Of a DNA stretch of 58,374 bases, positions 45,605-53,985 are shown piece after piece (position 1 is the stretch's first letter; the number at the start of each line of letters is the position of its first letter). The DNA comes from an uncultured Clostridia bacterium. Its GTDB lineage: Bacteria; Bacillota; Clostridia; Christensenellales; UBA1242. The DNA lies in NCBI GenBank assembly GCA_944377305.1, contig CALWEL010000009.1, forward strand, positions 1 to 58,374. The letters are read 5' to 3'. The position numbers and the translations under genes are program-made. Below the pieces are notes generated by a model. The model was not told the DNA's origin and did not search any database. It worked only from the letters and a program-made list of their open reading frames with translations.

Positions 45605-46291
45605 GTGCTATATTATATTTTATTCAATGACTATTATACGCCAAGAGAAGCAGTAATTGTATTTTTAATTACCATTTTTGTCTATCTTATATCGCTTACT
45701 TTGCACGAATTTGCCCATTCATTGACTGCATACAAAATGGGTGATCCCACTCCAAAACTTATGGGTAGACTCACGCTTAATCCATTTAAACATTTAAGTC
45801 TTGGTGGGTTTCTGATGTTCGTCTTGTTAGGCATAGGTTGGGCAAAGCCTGTCCCTATCAATCCTTTGAATTTCAAAAAGTATAGAAAAGGCATTAGATT
45901 AGTTTCAATTTCTGGGATTTTGACAAATTTTCTATTAGGACTAATCGCGGCAATTATATATGCGATTTTACTTTCAACTGTAGGATATATAAATACAGCT
46001 ATGGAGTACTTATTCTTAATTTTGCAATATTTTATGGTGGTAAATAGTTTCTTGGCATTGTTCAATCTCATTCCGATTTACCCAATGGATGGATTCAATT
46101 TCGTAACTTCTTTTATGAGGGCGGACAATAAATATATCAAATTTAATGTCAAAAATGGAATGAAACTATTATTATGCATTCTCTTGGTGACTCTATTGAT
46201 AGAAATAATTTTCTCATTTGATTTGCTTGATTGGTATCTTTCAATTTTGTATAATTATGTATATTTACCGATAAGTTTTTTAGGGGTATAG
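45605..46291 (+). CDS. Site-2 protease family (M50) membrane metalloprotease
   Basis: Intramembrane zinc protease of the rhomboid-unrelated S2P class, short form. HEFAH near residue 34 supplies the zinc ligands and catalytic Glu; NLIPIYPMDGF near 156 supplies the third ligand (Asp). Six or so helices in 228 residues and no PDZ domain. The start is GTG 45605 behind GAGGG. In Firmicutes this gene often stands directly upstream of scpAB, as here (1 bp gap). Substrate unknown. Confidence 0.92.
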   Translation: MLYYILFNDYYTPREAVIVFLITIFVYLISLTLHEFAHSLTAYKMGDPTPKLMGRLTLNPFKHLSLGGFLMFVLLGIGWAKPVPINPLNFKKYRKGIRLVSISGILTNFLLGLIAAIIYAILLSTVGYINTAMEYLFLILQYFMVVNSFLALFNLIPIYPMDGFNFVTSFMRADNKYIKFNVKNGMKLLLCILLVTLLIEIIFSFDLLDWYLSILYNYVYLPISFLGV

Positions 46292-46292
46292 A

Positions 46293-47060
46293 ATGGATGC
46301 TGTAGAAACGTCAGACGAAATCTTGGCAGAATCTTCATCTCAATTAACTTTCAAATTGGAGGGATTTGAAGGACCTCTAGATCTTTTGTTGCATTTGATC
46401 AAAGAGCACGATATGACTATCTGGGAAATTAAGATTAGCGAGATCACGGATCAATATATGAAGTATATGGAAGGTATTGCAGAACTTGATATGGAAGAAA
46501 CGACAGCATTTTTAGATATGGCAAGTAGATTGCTGGAAATAAAATCAAGAAGTCTATTGCCAGTAGAAACTTCAGAGGAAGAAGAGGAACAGTTGGATCC
46601 AGAGACTCAACTAAAAATCCAACTTCAAGAATATCAACTATTTAAAGAGGCAGGCGGAGAATTGCATAATATTGAAAACGTCAATAGATTCTATAAACAG
46701 CCAGACAAAAATGTAGGAGATCCTAGAATAGTATTCAATCAATTCAACTTAGATAAACTTCTAGACGCGTTTGCATTCATATTGATGAGGACAAAGGATA
46801 GAGATAATCCTCCAGAGAAGAAAATTAATCGCGACAGATGGACAGTCGCAGACAAAATTGCATTTTTAACTAATGTTTTGAAAGATAATAAAGAGATCAA
46901 TTTCTTTAGTTTGTTTGATGATACATATTCAAAGCTAGAAGTTATCACAGTTTTTATGGCAATCTTAGAATTGCTCAAATTTCAAAAGATTGAAGTAGTG
47001 CAGAAAGAGCGCTATGCAGATATACTGATTAGGAGGAAGGAGATTGGCGATGAATCTTAA
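46293..47060 (+). CDS. scpA: Segregation and condensation protein ScpA
   Basis: Kleisin subunit of the SMC condensin complex that organises the chromosome. The N-terminal SMC-neck binding motif FKLEGFEGPLDLLLHLIKEH (about 18-37) and the following MTIWEIKISEITDQYMKY are textbook; the C-terminal winged helix ends the 255-residue chain. AGGGG precedes the ATG. It overlaps scpB by 11 bp. Confidence 0.96.
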   Translation: MDAVETSDEILAESSSQLTFKLEGFEGPLDLLLHLIKEHDMTIWEIKISEITDQYMKYMEGIAELDMEETTAFLDMASRLLEIKSRSLLPVETSEEEEEQLDPETQLKIQLQEYQLFKEAGGELHNIENVNRFYKQPDKNVGDPRIVFNQFNLDKLLDAFAFILMRTKDRDNPPEKKINRDRWTVADKIAFLTNVLKDNKEINFFSLFDDTYSKLEVITVFMAILELLKFQKIEVVQKERYADILIRRKEIGDES

Positions 47061-47733
47061 GGAAATTGCAAAGATCATTGAAGGTGTATTGTTTGTATCT
47101 GGCGAAGGTGTTGAGATTGACGAATTTAAATCTCGCTTTGATATGAATGATAGAGAATTTAACAAATGTCTAGATATATTGAAAGAGAAATATAATGAGG
47201 ATAGCGGAATTAATATTATCCAATACAAAACTAAGGTTCAATTGTGCTCGAATCCTCAGATAGTAGACAATATTGCTGAGATATTAAATCCTATTAGAGA
47301 GCGAAGTTTGACTAAAGCTGCACTTGAAACCGTTGCTATAATTGCATACAAGCAACCAATCACAAGAATGGAGATCGAAGGCATAAGGGGAGTGAATTGC
47401 GATTATGCAATTCAGCTTTTGCAGGCAAATAATCTTATTGAAGTCGTAGGCAGAAAAGATGCAGTAGGCAAACCTCTTTTGTTTGGTACGACTGAAAATT
47501 TTTTGAAAAGATTCGAATTGAAGTCTATTGAATCACTTCCAAATTACAACGAATTGTTGGATAGAATTCGTGTTATACATAGTGAGGGTGATTCACTCTA
47601 TAGAGAGTTCACAATTCCGGATGAGGAGGACGAAACAAAAGCGAAAAATTCTACCAACAATACTGAAAATAATGCTGGCACAAATATTGATTTACAATCA
47701 AATAATTGTAATGAAAATGATGAAAATTCATAA
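47050..47733 (+). CDS. scpB: Segregation and condensation protein ScpB
   Basis: Dimeric winged-helix partner of ScpA. The core is visible in EGVLFVSGEGVEIDEF near 13 and AALETVAIIAYKQPITRMEIEGIRGVN (about 92-118, here across two segments). An Asn-rich disordered tail ends the 227 residues. I prefer ATG 47050 to TTG 47044 because AAGGAG at 47037-47042 is spaced 7 bases from the ATG and only 1 from the TTG. Confidence 0.95.
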   Translation: MNLKEIAKIIEGVLFVSGEGVEIDEFKSRFDMNDREFNKCLDILKEKYNEDSGINIIQYKTKVQLCSNPQIVDNIAEILNPIRERSLTKAALETVAIIAYKQPITRMEIEGIRGVNCDYAIQLLQANNLIEVVGRKDAVGKPLLFGTTENFLKRFELKSIESLPNYNELLDRIRVIHSEGDSLYREFTIPDEEDETKAKNSTNNTENNAGTNIDLQSNNCNENDENS

Positions 47734-47812
47734 CAAAAAAATAATGCAAATTAATAAAAATATAATCAAAATTATAAAACATTTTGCGTTGGTGAATAGA
47801 AAAAAATTAATT

Positions 47813-47847
47813 TAAGATACTATTTTTATGTGGTATCTTATTTTTTT
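47813..47847 (+). terminator. Terminator hairpin overlapping a start codon
   Basis: taagatac (47813-47820) pairs perfectly with gtatctta (47833-47840), with a 12-base loop and seven Ts after it. The ATG of the next gene (47828) is in the loop. The stem is short and AT-rich, so termination may be partial. Confidence 0.65.
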
Positions 47848-48397
47848 GTTTAGCACGATTATGAATATATTAACGATAATCTATCCTTTTTTGATTTCAT
47901 TTGATGTTAGGTTCAATATTTTGCGTCTGAAAGGTAGAGTAATAATTAAAATTTTCAACAAAATAAAATTCGAGTTTAAAATTCGTATAAAAAATGGCTA
48001 TATTTACATTAATCATAAAAACAAATTGAGGAAAGAAAAAATAAGTAAGACAAATTTCAATTTTCTATTTATAATTACTTTATTGAATCAATTATACTTC
48101 AGAGAGCAATTTCTATTATTTCATTTCAGGACGAATTTTGGATTTATACTAGATTCTAATGTAACGGCAGTTGTTTGCGGTTATATTGATGTCATTGTAA
48201 AATCTTTATTATCAAAATTAAAAAACAATAAAAAATCTTCACATATTTTTATAGATATTGAGCCACAATACAATCAGGATATATTTAATGTTAGGCTAGA
48301 AAATACTATCAGAATGTCTGTTTTTGATATTTTGTATTCGCTAGTTTACACATTATTTGGAGTATGGAGAAAATATGAAAAAAATGGAACGAATTGA
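47828..48397 (+). CDS. DUF2953-like membrane-anchored protein
   Basis: A 189-residue protein with an N-terminal membrane helix (about 2-22) and a basic beta-rich body. Position directly before gerW/ytfJ and length fit the DUF2953 family of spore formers, whose function is unknown. No ribosome binding site precedes ATG 47828, which lies inside a terminator-like hairpin; ATG 47861 would be an alternative that loses half of the helix. The end overlaps gerW by 23 bp. Confidence 0.65.
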   Translation: MWYLIFLFSTIMNILTIIYPFLISFDVRFNILRLKGRVIIKIFNKIKFEFKIRIKNGYIYINHKNKLRKEKISKTNFNFLFIITLLNQLYFREQFLLFHFRTNFGFILDSNVTAVVCGYIDVIVKSLLSKLKNNKKSSHIFIDIEPQYNQDIFNVRLENTIRMSVFDILYSLVYTLFGVWRKYEKNGTN

Positions 48398-48773
48398 TTT
48401 AAAAAAAGACAGCAAAATTGAATCATTAATAGATGTATCATTGCAAAAGATTCGCACAATGATAGATGTAAATTGTGTCGTTGGCAGTGCTATCACTATG
48501 CCAGATGATAGCATTATCATACCCATATCAAAGGTAAGCGTAGGTTTTGTCGCAGGGGGCGGAGAATACAATGATCTTAATGCTAAGCGAAATTCTGCAG
48601 ATTTCCCTATGGCTGGGGGAACGGGTGGAGGCTTCACCGTGTCACCTATTGGTTTTTTTGTGGTAAGCAAGGACAAGTTTAAAATCATTCACGCAGATAA
48701 ATCTACAGCATATTTAGGTCTAATCAAGAATGCAACTGAAGTATTGAAAAAATTTGCGGAGAGATTGAAATGA
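48375..48773 (+). CDS. ytfJ: Sporulation protein GerW/YtfJ
   Basis: A 132-residue protein of the YtfJ family, needed in Bacillus for L-alanine germination. Hallmarks: SAITMPDDSIIIPISKVSVGFVAGGGEY (seen as adjacent segments near 35-62) and GGTGGGFTVSPIGFFVV near 78. TGGAGA at 48364-48369 favours ATG 48375 over an in-frame TTG at 48357. It overlaps dacF by 4 bp (ATGA), so both are expressed together. Confidence 0.92.
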   Translation: MKKMERIDLKKDSKIESLIDVSLQKIRTMIDVNCVVGSAITMPDDSIIIPISKVSVGFVAGGGEYNDLNAKRNSADFPMAGGTGGGFTVSPIGFFVVSKDKFKIIHADKSTAYLGLIKNATEVLKKFAERLK

Positions 48774-49942
48774 AAACTAAAATAATAAGAAGAAGTTTAC
48801 TTCTTTTGAGTCTATTAATGCTATGTTTTTTGTCAATTTCAAATTTTTGTTTGCAATCGATAGAAAGTGTAAGTGCGAATTGTACTTCAATTTCAAGTGC
48901 TAAGGGGATGTGCGTGATTGAAAAGGAAAGTGGAAGAGTGCTATATTCAAAAAATAAAGATCAAAAACTCCCTATGGCATCGACTACAAAGGTAGCGACT
49001 GCAATTACCGTAATTGAAAATTGCGATAATCTAGATGAGACAATTGTTGTGAACGAAAAAGCGATTGGAGTAGAGGGTACTTCTATTTATTTAAGAAAAG
49101 ATGAAGAAATCAAGATTATTGATTTATTGTATGGTTTAATGTTGAGGAGTGGAAACGATTCGGCCACTGCTTTAGCGTATCACATTGGAGGAAGCATCGA
49201 AGGGTTTGCAGATATGATGAACGAAACTGCCAAAAAAGTAGGAGCCAACAATTCAAATTTTGTCAACCCTCACGGTTTGGATGATCCAAATCATTATACT
49301 ACCGCCTATGATTTATCAAAGATTACTGCTTATGCTTTGAATAATCCAATATTTGCAAAGATAGTATCTAGTAAAAATTATGTGATTGAAGAAACAAATA
49401 AATCTGAAAAAAGATATTTGACGAATAAAAACAGGCTATTATCCAGTTTGGAAGGCTGTTGTGGAGTGAAGACAGGATTTACGAGCAAGGCAGGAAGATG
49501 TCTCGTCAGTGCTAGCGAAAGAAATGATTGCACTGTTGTATGTGTGGTATTAAATTGCGGACCTATGTTTGAAGAAAGTAGCAATCTAATCAATTCTGCA
49601 TTCGATAAGTTTGAATTAAAGAAAATTATAGATAAAGATAAGGAAATCTACAATGAATATATATTGAGCGACAAAGAGAGCAAATTATTTTTATACACAG
49701 ATGAAGATTTTCATTACCCACTACAATCAAATGAGTTTAAAGATATAAAAATAAACTATTCGGTAGATTTAAAAGATGCAAAATCGGGCGATGAAGTTGG
49801 TAAAATCGATATTTTTCTCAAAAATGACTTGATTAAAAGTTTAAAATTGTATACAATGAATAAAATAGATAAGTTGTTAGATAGCAAAACTTTACAAATC
49901 GAAGAAATATTATGGGAAGAAAATATAGATGAGGATCAATAA
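48770..49942 (+). CDS. dacF: D-alanyl-D-alanine carboxypeptidase, DacF type
   Basis: Exported serine peptidase that trims the last D-Ala from wall or cortex peptides. A signal peptide (about 1-35) is followed by the S11 motifs: MASTTK with the nucleophile near residue 67, SGN in LRSGNDSA near 127 and KTG in GVKTGFTS near 234. A PBP5-type C-terminal domain follows. At 390 residues it fits the family. Its company (gerW, DUF2953) matches the sporulation carboxypeptidase DacF, though a vegetative DacA-like role is possible. Confidence 0.92.
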   Translation: MKTKIIRRSLLLLSLLMLCFLSISNFCLQSIESVSANCTSISSAKGMCVIEKESGRVLYSKNKDQKLPMASTTKVATAITVIENCDNLDETIVVNEKAIGVEGTSIYLRKDEEIKIIDLLYGLMLRSGNDSATALAYHIGGSIEGFADMMNETAKKVGANNSNFVNPHGLDDPNHYTTAYDLSKITAYALNNPIFAKIVSSKNYVIEETNKSEKRYLTNKNRLLSSLEGCCGVKTGFTSKAGRCLVSASERNDCTVVCVVLNCGPMFEESSNLINSAFDKFELKKIIDKDKEIYNEYILSDKESKLFLYTDEDFHYPLQSNEFKDIKINYSVDLKDAKSGDEVGKIDIFLKNDLIKSLKLYTMNKIDKLLDSKTLQIEEILWEENIDEDQ

Positions 49943-50639
49943 GTATATTGCTCAATGCGGTATTGCAAGCAGAAGAAAAGCAGAAAATATAATCAAATCA
50001 AGAAAGGTCAAAGTGAATGGAAAGGTCACTACTGATTTGTCTACCGAGATTAAGGATACAGACATTGTTTCAATTGATAACAAAACTATAAAGATTGTGT
50101 CAAATTTGGTTTACTATAAACTCAATAAGCCTAAAGGGTATATCACGTCTACTTCTGACGACAAAGACAGAAAGACAGTCATCAATTTGATGCGTAGTAT
50201 ACATTATCGTGTTTTCCCTATAGGAAGATTGGATTATGATACGGAAGGTTTATTGTTGCTGACAAATGATGGCGAAATTGCAAACATTTTGACAAAACCT
50301 AATAGCGAGGTTAAAAAGACGTATGTACTGCATATAGGTGGGATAATCAATAAGGATGAAATAAAAAAATTATCAACAGGCGTAGATATAGGAGATTACA
50401 TCACTAGACCTTGCAGTGTAGAGTTAATAGAGACTAATGGGACGCAGTCAAAATTAAAGGTGACAATTACTGAGGGCAAAAATAGACAAATAAGGAAAAT
50501 GTTTGCATCAATAGGCAAAGAAGTCACATTTTTAAAGCGTATTCAAATAGGAGATATTAAACTGGGTGGATTATCCAGAGGCGAATATGCTCCACTAAAT
50601 CAAAAAGAAATTAGATATTTAAAATCATTGAAAAAGTAG
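49929..50639 (+). CDS. rluB: Pseudouridine synthase RluB family
   Basis: Makes pseudouridine in 23S rRNA. An S4 RNA-binding domain (MRINKYIAQCGIASRRKAE) precedes the catalytic domain, with the active-site Asp in GRLDYDTEGLLLLTNDG near 98 and the EGKNRQIRKMF motif near 185. 236 residues. The ATG lies within the end of dacF (14-bp overlap). The stop codon is part of the terminator stem. Confidence 0.94.
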   Translation: MRINKYIAQCGIASRRKAENIIKSRKVKVNGKVTTDLSTEIKDTDIVSIDNKTIKIVSNLVYYKLNKPKGYITSTSDDKDRKTVINLMRSIHYRVFPIGRLDYDTEGLLLLTNDGEIANILTKPNSEVKKTYVLHIGGIINKDEIKKLSTGVDIGDYITRPCSVELIETNGTQSKLKVTITEGKNRQIRKMFASIGKEVTFLKRIQIGDIKLGGLSRGEYAPLNQKEIRYLKSLKK

Positions 50640-50660
50640 ACTTTTCTACTTTTTTTATTA
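50631..50660 (+). terminator. Terminator containing the rluB stop codon
   Basis: aaaaagtaga (50631-50640) pairs perfectly with tctacttttt (50645-50654), 4-base loop, T tail. The TAG stop is at 50637-50639, within the left arm. Confidence 0.88.
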
Positions 50661-50738
50661 AATTTTTAGATGAGAAGTTAAATTTTGTATATGTATAAAT
50701 GAAAAATTCATATTATTTTATTATTTGTTATCAATAAA

Positions 50739-50767
50739 TTGCTAATTATATAAAAAAGTGTTAAAAT
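50739..50767 (+). promoter_or_regulatory. Leaderless-type promoter of the BaiN-type flavoprotein gene
   Basis: TTGCTA (50739-50744), 17-bp spacer, TAAAAT (50762-50767), then 6 bases to the ATG at 50774. No Shine-Dalgarno sequence. Confidence 0.75.
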
Positions 50768-50773
50768 ATTATA

Positions 50774-52003
50774 ATGACGGATATATATGATTGTATTATA
50801 ATAGGTGGTGGTGCATCTGGAATGATGGCATCAATTTTTTCATCAAAAAATGGATACAATACACTAGTATTGGAACATAATGAAAAATTAGGCAAAAAGT
50901 TATACATTACAGGCAAGGGTAGATGCAACTTAACCAATAATAGCTCAATAGAAAATCATCTTCAAAATATAGTGACAAATAGCAAATTTATGTATTCAGC
51001 ATTATATAATTTTCCACCAAATAAAGTGATGGAATTTTTTTCCGATGCAGGATTGAAAATCAAGACAGAGCGAGGCAATAGAGTTTTTCCATCAAGTGAC
51101 AAATCTAGTGATGTAATCAATACTCTCATTGATCAAATGTATAATTATTCTGTGAAATACAAATTGAATACCGCTGTAGAACGTGTAGAAAAGATTAACA
51201 AGATATTCTATATCTATTGTAATAATAATATTATATACACAACATATAGATTAATTATTGCCACTGGAGGTCTCTCATATTCTGGTACCGGTGCTACTAA
51301 AATAGGTTATGAAATAGCACGTCATTTCGGGCACAATATCATTAGACCCAAAAGTGCTCTATGTCCTATTGTATTGAAAGAACATACCGTAGCACTCAAC
51401 GGATTGAGTTTAAAAAATGTAAGATTAACTATCTTGCTAAATAATGGTAAAGAATTTAGTGAATTTGGCGAACTCTTGTTTACATATACATCGTTAAGTG
51501 GTCCAATAGCGTTGACACTTTCTAGCAAAATAAATAAATATAGTCTAAATAATGCAATTGCAAGAATTGATTTCAAGCCCGCAATATCCTATGAAGAGCT
51601 AAATATTAAATTTCAAAAAGAATTCAAAACTTTTGCAAAAAAAGATCTGCGCAACTATATTAAAACCTTGCTACCAAATAAATTTTGTGAATATTTTTTT
51701 GTAAGAACAGGGCTAAAAAATGTAAAATTAGCAGATCTTACCAAAGAAAATAGACAGCATATCATAAACTTGTTAAAAAAATTTGACTTTTCCATAAAAT
51801 CATTAGATAATATAAATGTTGGTATAGTCACCTCAGGTGGCGTGGATGTGAAGGAGATCAATTCCAAGACTTGTGAAAGTAAATTGATAGAGAATTTGTA
51901 TTTTATTGGAGAAGTTTTGGATGTCGACGCCTTGACTGGAGGATACAATCTTCAGATAGCGTGGTCCACGGCATTTCTAGCAGGTAATAACTTAAAAGGA
52001 TAA
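50774..52003 (+). CDS. BaiN/HI0933-family FAD-dependent oxidoreductase
   Basis: Flavoprotein of the HI0933/BaiN family. The N-terminal dinucleotide fold reads IIGGGASGMMASIF, followed by the family motif TGKGRCNLTN near 52 and the C-terminal TSGGVDVKEIN and TGGYNLQIAWSTAF near 355 and 390. Family members carry FAD and at least one (BaiN) reduces bile acid intermediates; most have no known substrate. 409 residues. Followed 6 bp later by plsC, as in many Clostridia, where cmk and ispH often come next. Confidence 0.92.
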   Translation: MTDIYDCIIIGGGASGMMASIFSSKNGYNTLVLEHNEKLGKKLYITGKGRCNLTNNSSIENHLQNIVTNSKFMYSALYNFPPNKVMEFFSDAGLKIKTERGNRVFPSSDKSSDVINTLIDQMYNYSVKYKLNTAVERVEKINKIFYIYCNNNIIYTTYRLIIATGGLSYSGTGATKIGYEIARHFGHNIIRPKSALCPIVLKEHTVALNGLSLKNVRLTILLNNGKEFSEFGELLFTYTSLSGPIALTLSSKINKYSLNNAIARIDFKPAISYEELNIKFQKEFKTFAKKDLRNYIKTLLPNKFCEYFFVRTGLKNVKLADLTKENRQHIINLLKKFDFSIKSLDNINVGIVTSGGVDVKEINSKTCESKLIENLYFIGEVLDVDALTGGYNLQIAWSTAFLAGNNLKG

Positions 52004-52009
52004 ATTGCT

Positions 52010-52624
52010 ATGCTTTTTTATATCGCAATCACATTGATTATGATTCCGTGCTTGATTCTTTTTCCTATCAAAAAGATAGGCAAAAAAAATTTGAAGCAAT
52101 TGAAAGGTAAGAATTTCATAATTTCTTGCAATCATACGTCAAATCTTGATCCAGTGATGATTGACATCACTTTTAATAAAAAACATAGGATATTAGCAAA
52201 AAAAGAATTGTTTAAAAATAAATTCATTTCTGCTTGTCTAAAGAGTCTTGGCGCTGTGCCTGTTGACAGGTCGCAAGCTGATCCTCGAGCAGTGAAAGAA
52301 ATTTTTTCTTTGCTAAAAAAGAATAAACCAATTTTAATATTTCCACAAGGAACTAGAGCGAAGACGATCAATATTGAAGAGGGTAGTGCAAAAGAGGGAG
52401 TTGCATTGTTTTCTCTTCGTACAAATACGCCTGTTATACCTATGATGTTTACGAGGAAAATCAAAATGTTTAGACGTACAAAACTTATTATAGGTGAGCC
52501 AATTTATCCTGATATTTCTAGGAAAAAAGATAAAGAATATTTAGATGAATATGCCAACTTGATTATATCTAAAATGAATGATTTATTAAAGGAGAATTCA
52601 CCTAATGAGAATGAAAGATTTTAA
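52010..52624 (+). CDS. plsC: 1-acylglycerol-3-phosphate acyltransferase
   Basis: Membrane-associated acyltransferase making phosphatidic acid. The HX4D motif is in NHTSNLDPV near 41 and the second motif is FPQGTRA near 113 (usual form PEGTR). One N-terminal hydrophobic helix. 204 residues. AAAAGGA near 51994-52000 lies within the preceding gene's end. It overlaps the S1-domain gene by 20 bp. Confidence 0.92.
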   Translation: MLFYIAITLIMIPCLILFPIKKIGKKNLKQLKGKNFIISCNHTSNLDPVMIDITFNKKHRILAKKELFKNKFISACLKSLGAVPVDRSQADPRAVKEIFSLLKKNKPILIFPQGTRAKTINIEEGSAKEGVALFSLRTNTPVIPMMFTRKIKMFRRTKLIIGEPIYPDISRKKDKEYLDEYANLIISKMNDLLKENSPNENERF

Positions 52625-53612
52625 TATTAATATGACTCAGTATAATCGAGGGGATATTATTACTGGAACAATTGTTATGATTGGAGCAAAAGAAGTTGTA
52701 GTAGCACTAGGAGGCCTGAAAGAAGGAGTTTTCCCGCGTGACGAACTTGATCCTGCGTTCAAAATTGGCGATGCGATTTTAGTTATGGTTACGGGAAAAA
52801 TTGACGATAAAGGATGTCTAGTGCTCACGCATTCTGGAGTAAATAAAGCACTGGAAGACAAAGAAAAATTAAAAAATTTAAAAGTCGGTAGCGAATTGAA
52901 TTTCAAAATCTCAAATATTAATACTAGTGGAATGTTGGGAGATTTTATGGGATATAGAGTTTTTTTACCATATTCTCAATGTGCTACAAAAGATTATTTC
53001 AACAAAGATAGTTTAATCAATAGAGAAATCACTGCCATAGTGATTGAATTAAATAACATAAAAAAATCTATTGTTTGTAGCACAAAGTTATTAGAAGAAA
53101 ATCAAACTATTCCAGTTGAGATCAATGAAGTATTGAATGGCACAGTGATAAAGTTGGAAGATAAATATGCAATCATCTTATTAAGCAATGGGGCAAAAGC
53201 TAAACTATCAATCTCAGATGCTTCGTACGAGCATATTGATAGTTTAAAAGATGTAATAGAGCTCAACAAAAATTATGATTTCAGGGTGATAGATACTAAT
53301 AGCGATTATTCAAGGATAAGCGTTGGTTTGAAACAACTTAAAGAAAATCCATTAGACATTAAATTCAATCAATTAAATATAGGGGATGAAGTTTCAGGTC
53401 TGGTTGTCAAGATTTTGCCTGTCGGAGCGATTATAAAATTGGATAATGGATTTAACGCAATGGCTATCACGAAAGAAAATAGTGATAGGGCAAATGTTGC
53501 CACTCATCACATATATAAATTGAATAATAGAGTGAATGGAATCATTTCTAAAATCAATAAAGAAAAGCATAAAATAAATATATTAACCAATCTAAAAAAA
53601 GACACAAATTAA
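52605..53612 (+). CDS. S1-domain RNA-binding protein (ribosomal protein S1 homologue)
   Basis: A 335-residue protein made of OB-fold S1 repeats. The first (about 10-70, RGDIITGTIVMIGAKEVVVALGG) and last (about 262-330, NIGDEVSGLVVKILPVGAIIKL) are clear; two in between are diverged. Its position after plsC, where Firmicutes often carry rpsA (ypfD), supports a translation-linked role. GGAG at 52591-52594 lies 10 bases before ATG 52605. The genes cmk and ispH that usually come between are missing. Confidence 0.82.
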   Translation: MRMKDFNINMTQYNRGDIITGTIVMIGAKEVVVALGGLKEGVFPRDELDPAFKIGDAILVMVTGKIDDKGCLVLTHSGVNKALEDKEKLKNLKVGSELNFKISNINTSGMLGDFMGYRVFLPYSQCATKDYFNKDSLINREITAIVIELNNIKKSIVCSTKLLEENQTIPVEINEVLNGTVIKLEDKYAIILLSNGAKAKLSISDASYEHIDSLKDVIELNKNYDFRVIDTNSDYSRISVGLKQLKENPLDIKFNQLNIGDEVSGLVVKILPVGAIIKLDNGFNAMAITKENSDRANVATHHIYKLNNRVNGIISKINKEKHKINILTNLKKDTN

Positions 53613-53950
53613 AGTCGTTATAAGAAAAATAGCATTTTAAGCTGTGTTTAAACAATACGTCACTATTTTTAACTCTAATAAGTTAAATAAAAGTTGGGAC
53701 TTCGATAAAAAAATTATATAATCACTACCATTTTATTTCATCAATATTTTATAATGAATAGAGCGGAAATAATGTGTTGTTAAGTACTAAATCAGAAATA
53801 GTATCAAAAAATTAAGATAGAGATTGATTATTGTTATATTTTTAATGTTATTTATACAATTGATTTTTTTTGCTTCGTAGTTACAAATGTAATAATTTAA
53901 TATTATTTTACGAATATTTTATGTATTTCGTATATTTTTCGACAAAATAT
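53613..53950. other. AT-rich gap with an orphan promoter
   Basis: The gap has no open frame of note. A promoter-like pair lies at 53694-53722; downstream of it I see only a nine-codon frame without a ribosome binding site. Confidence 0.5.
53694..53722 (+). promoter_or_regulatory. Orphan promoter, possible small RNA
   Basis: TTGGGA (53694-53699), 17-bp spacer, TATAAT (53717-53722). The next gene begins 264 bp later and has its own promoter, so this one may drive a small RNA or be a chance match. Confidence 0.4.
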
Positions 53951-53979
53951 TTGAAAATTTTTTCCATTTTTTATATTAT
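53951..53979 (+). promoter_or_regulatory. Leaderless-type promoter before a GTG start
   Basis: TTGAAA (53951-53956), 17-bp spacer, TATTAT (53974-53979), then 6 bases to the GTG at 53986. No Shine-Dalgarno sequence. Confidence 0.72.
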
Positions 53980-53985
53980 TTATTT

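Noticed and set aside
47528..47815. 95-codon plus-strand frame overlapping the end of scpB
   Set aside because: It is the +1 shadow of scpB running into AT-rich DNA, with no ribosome binding site and no domain.
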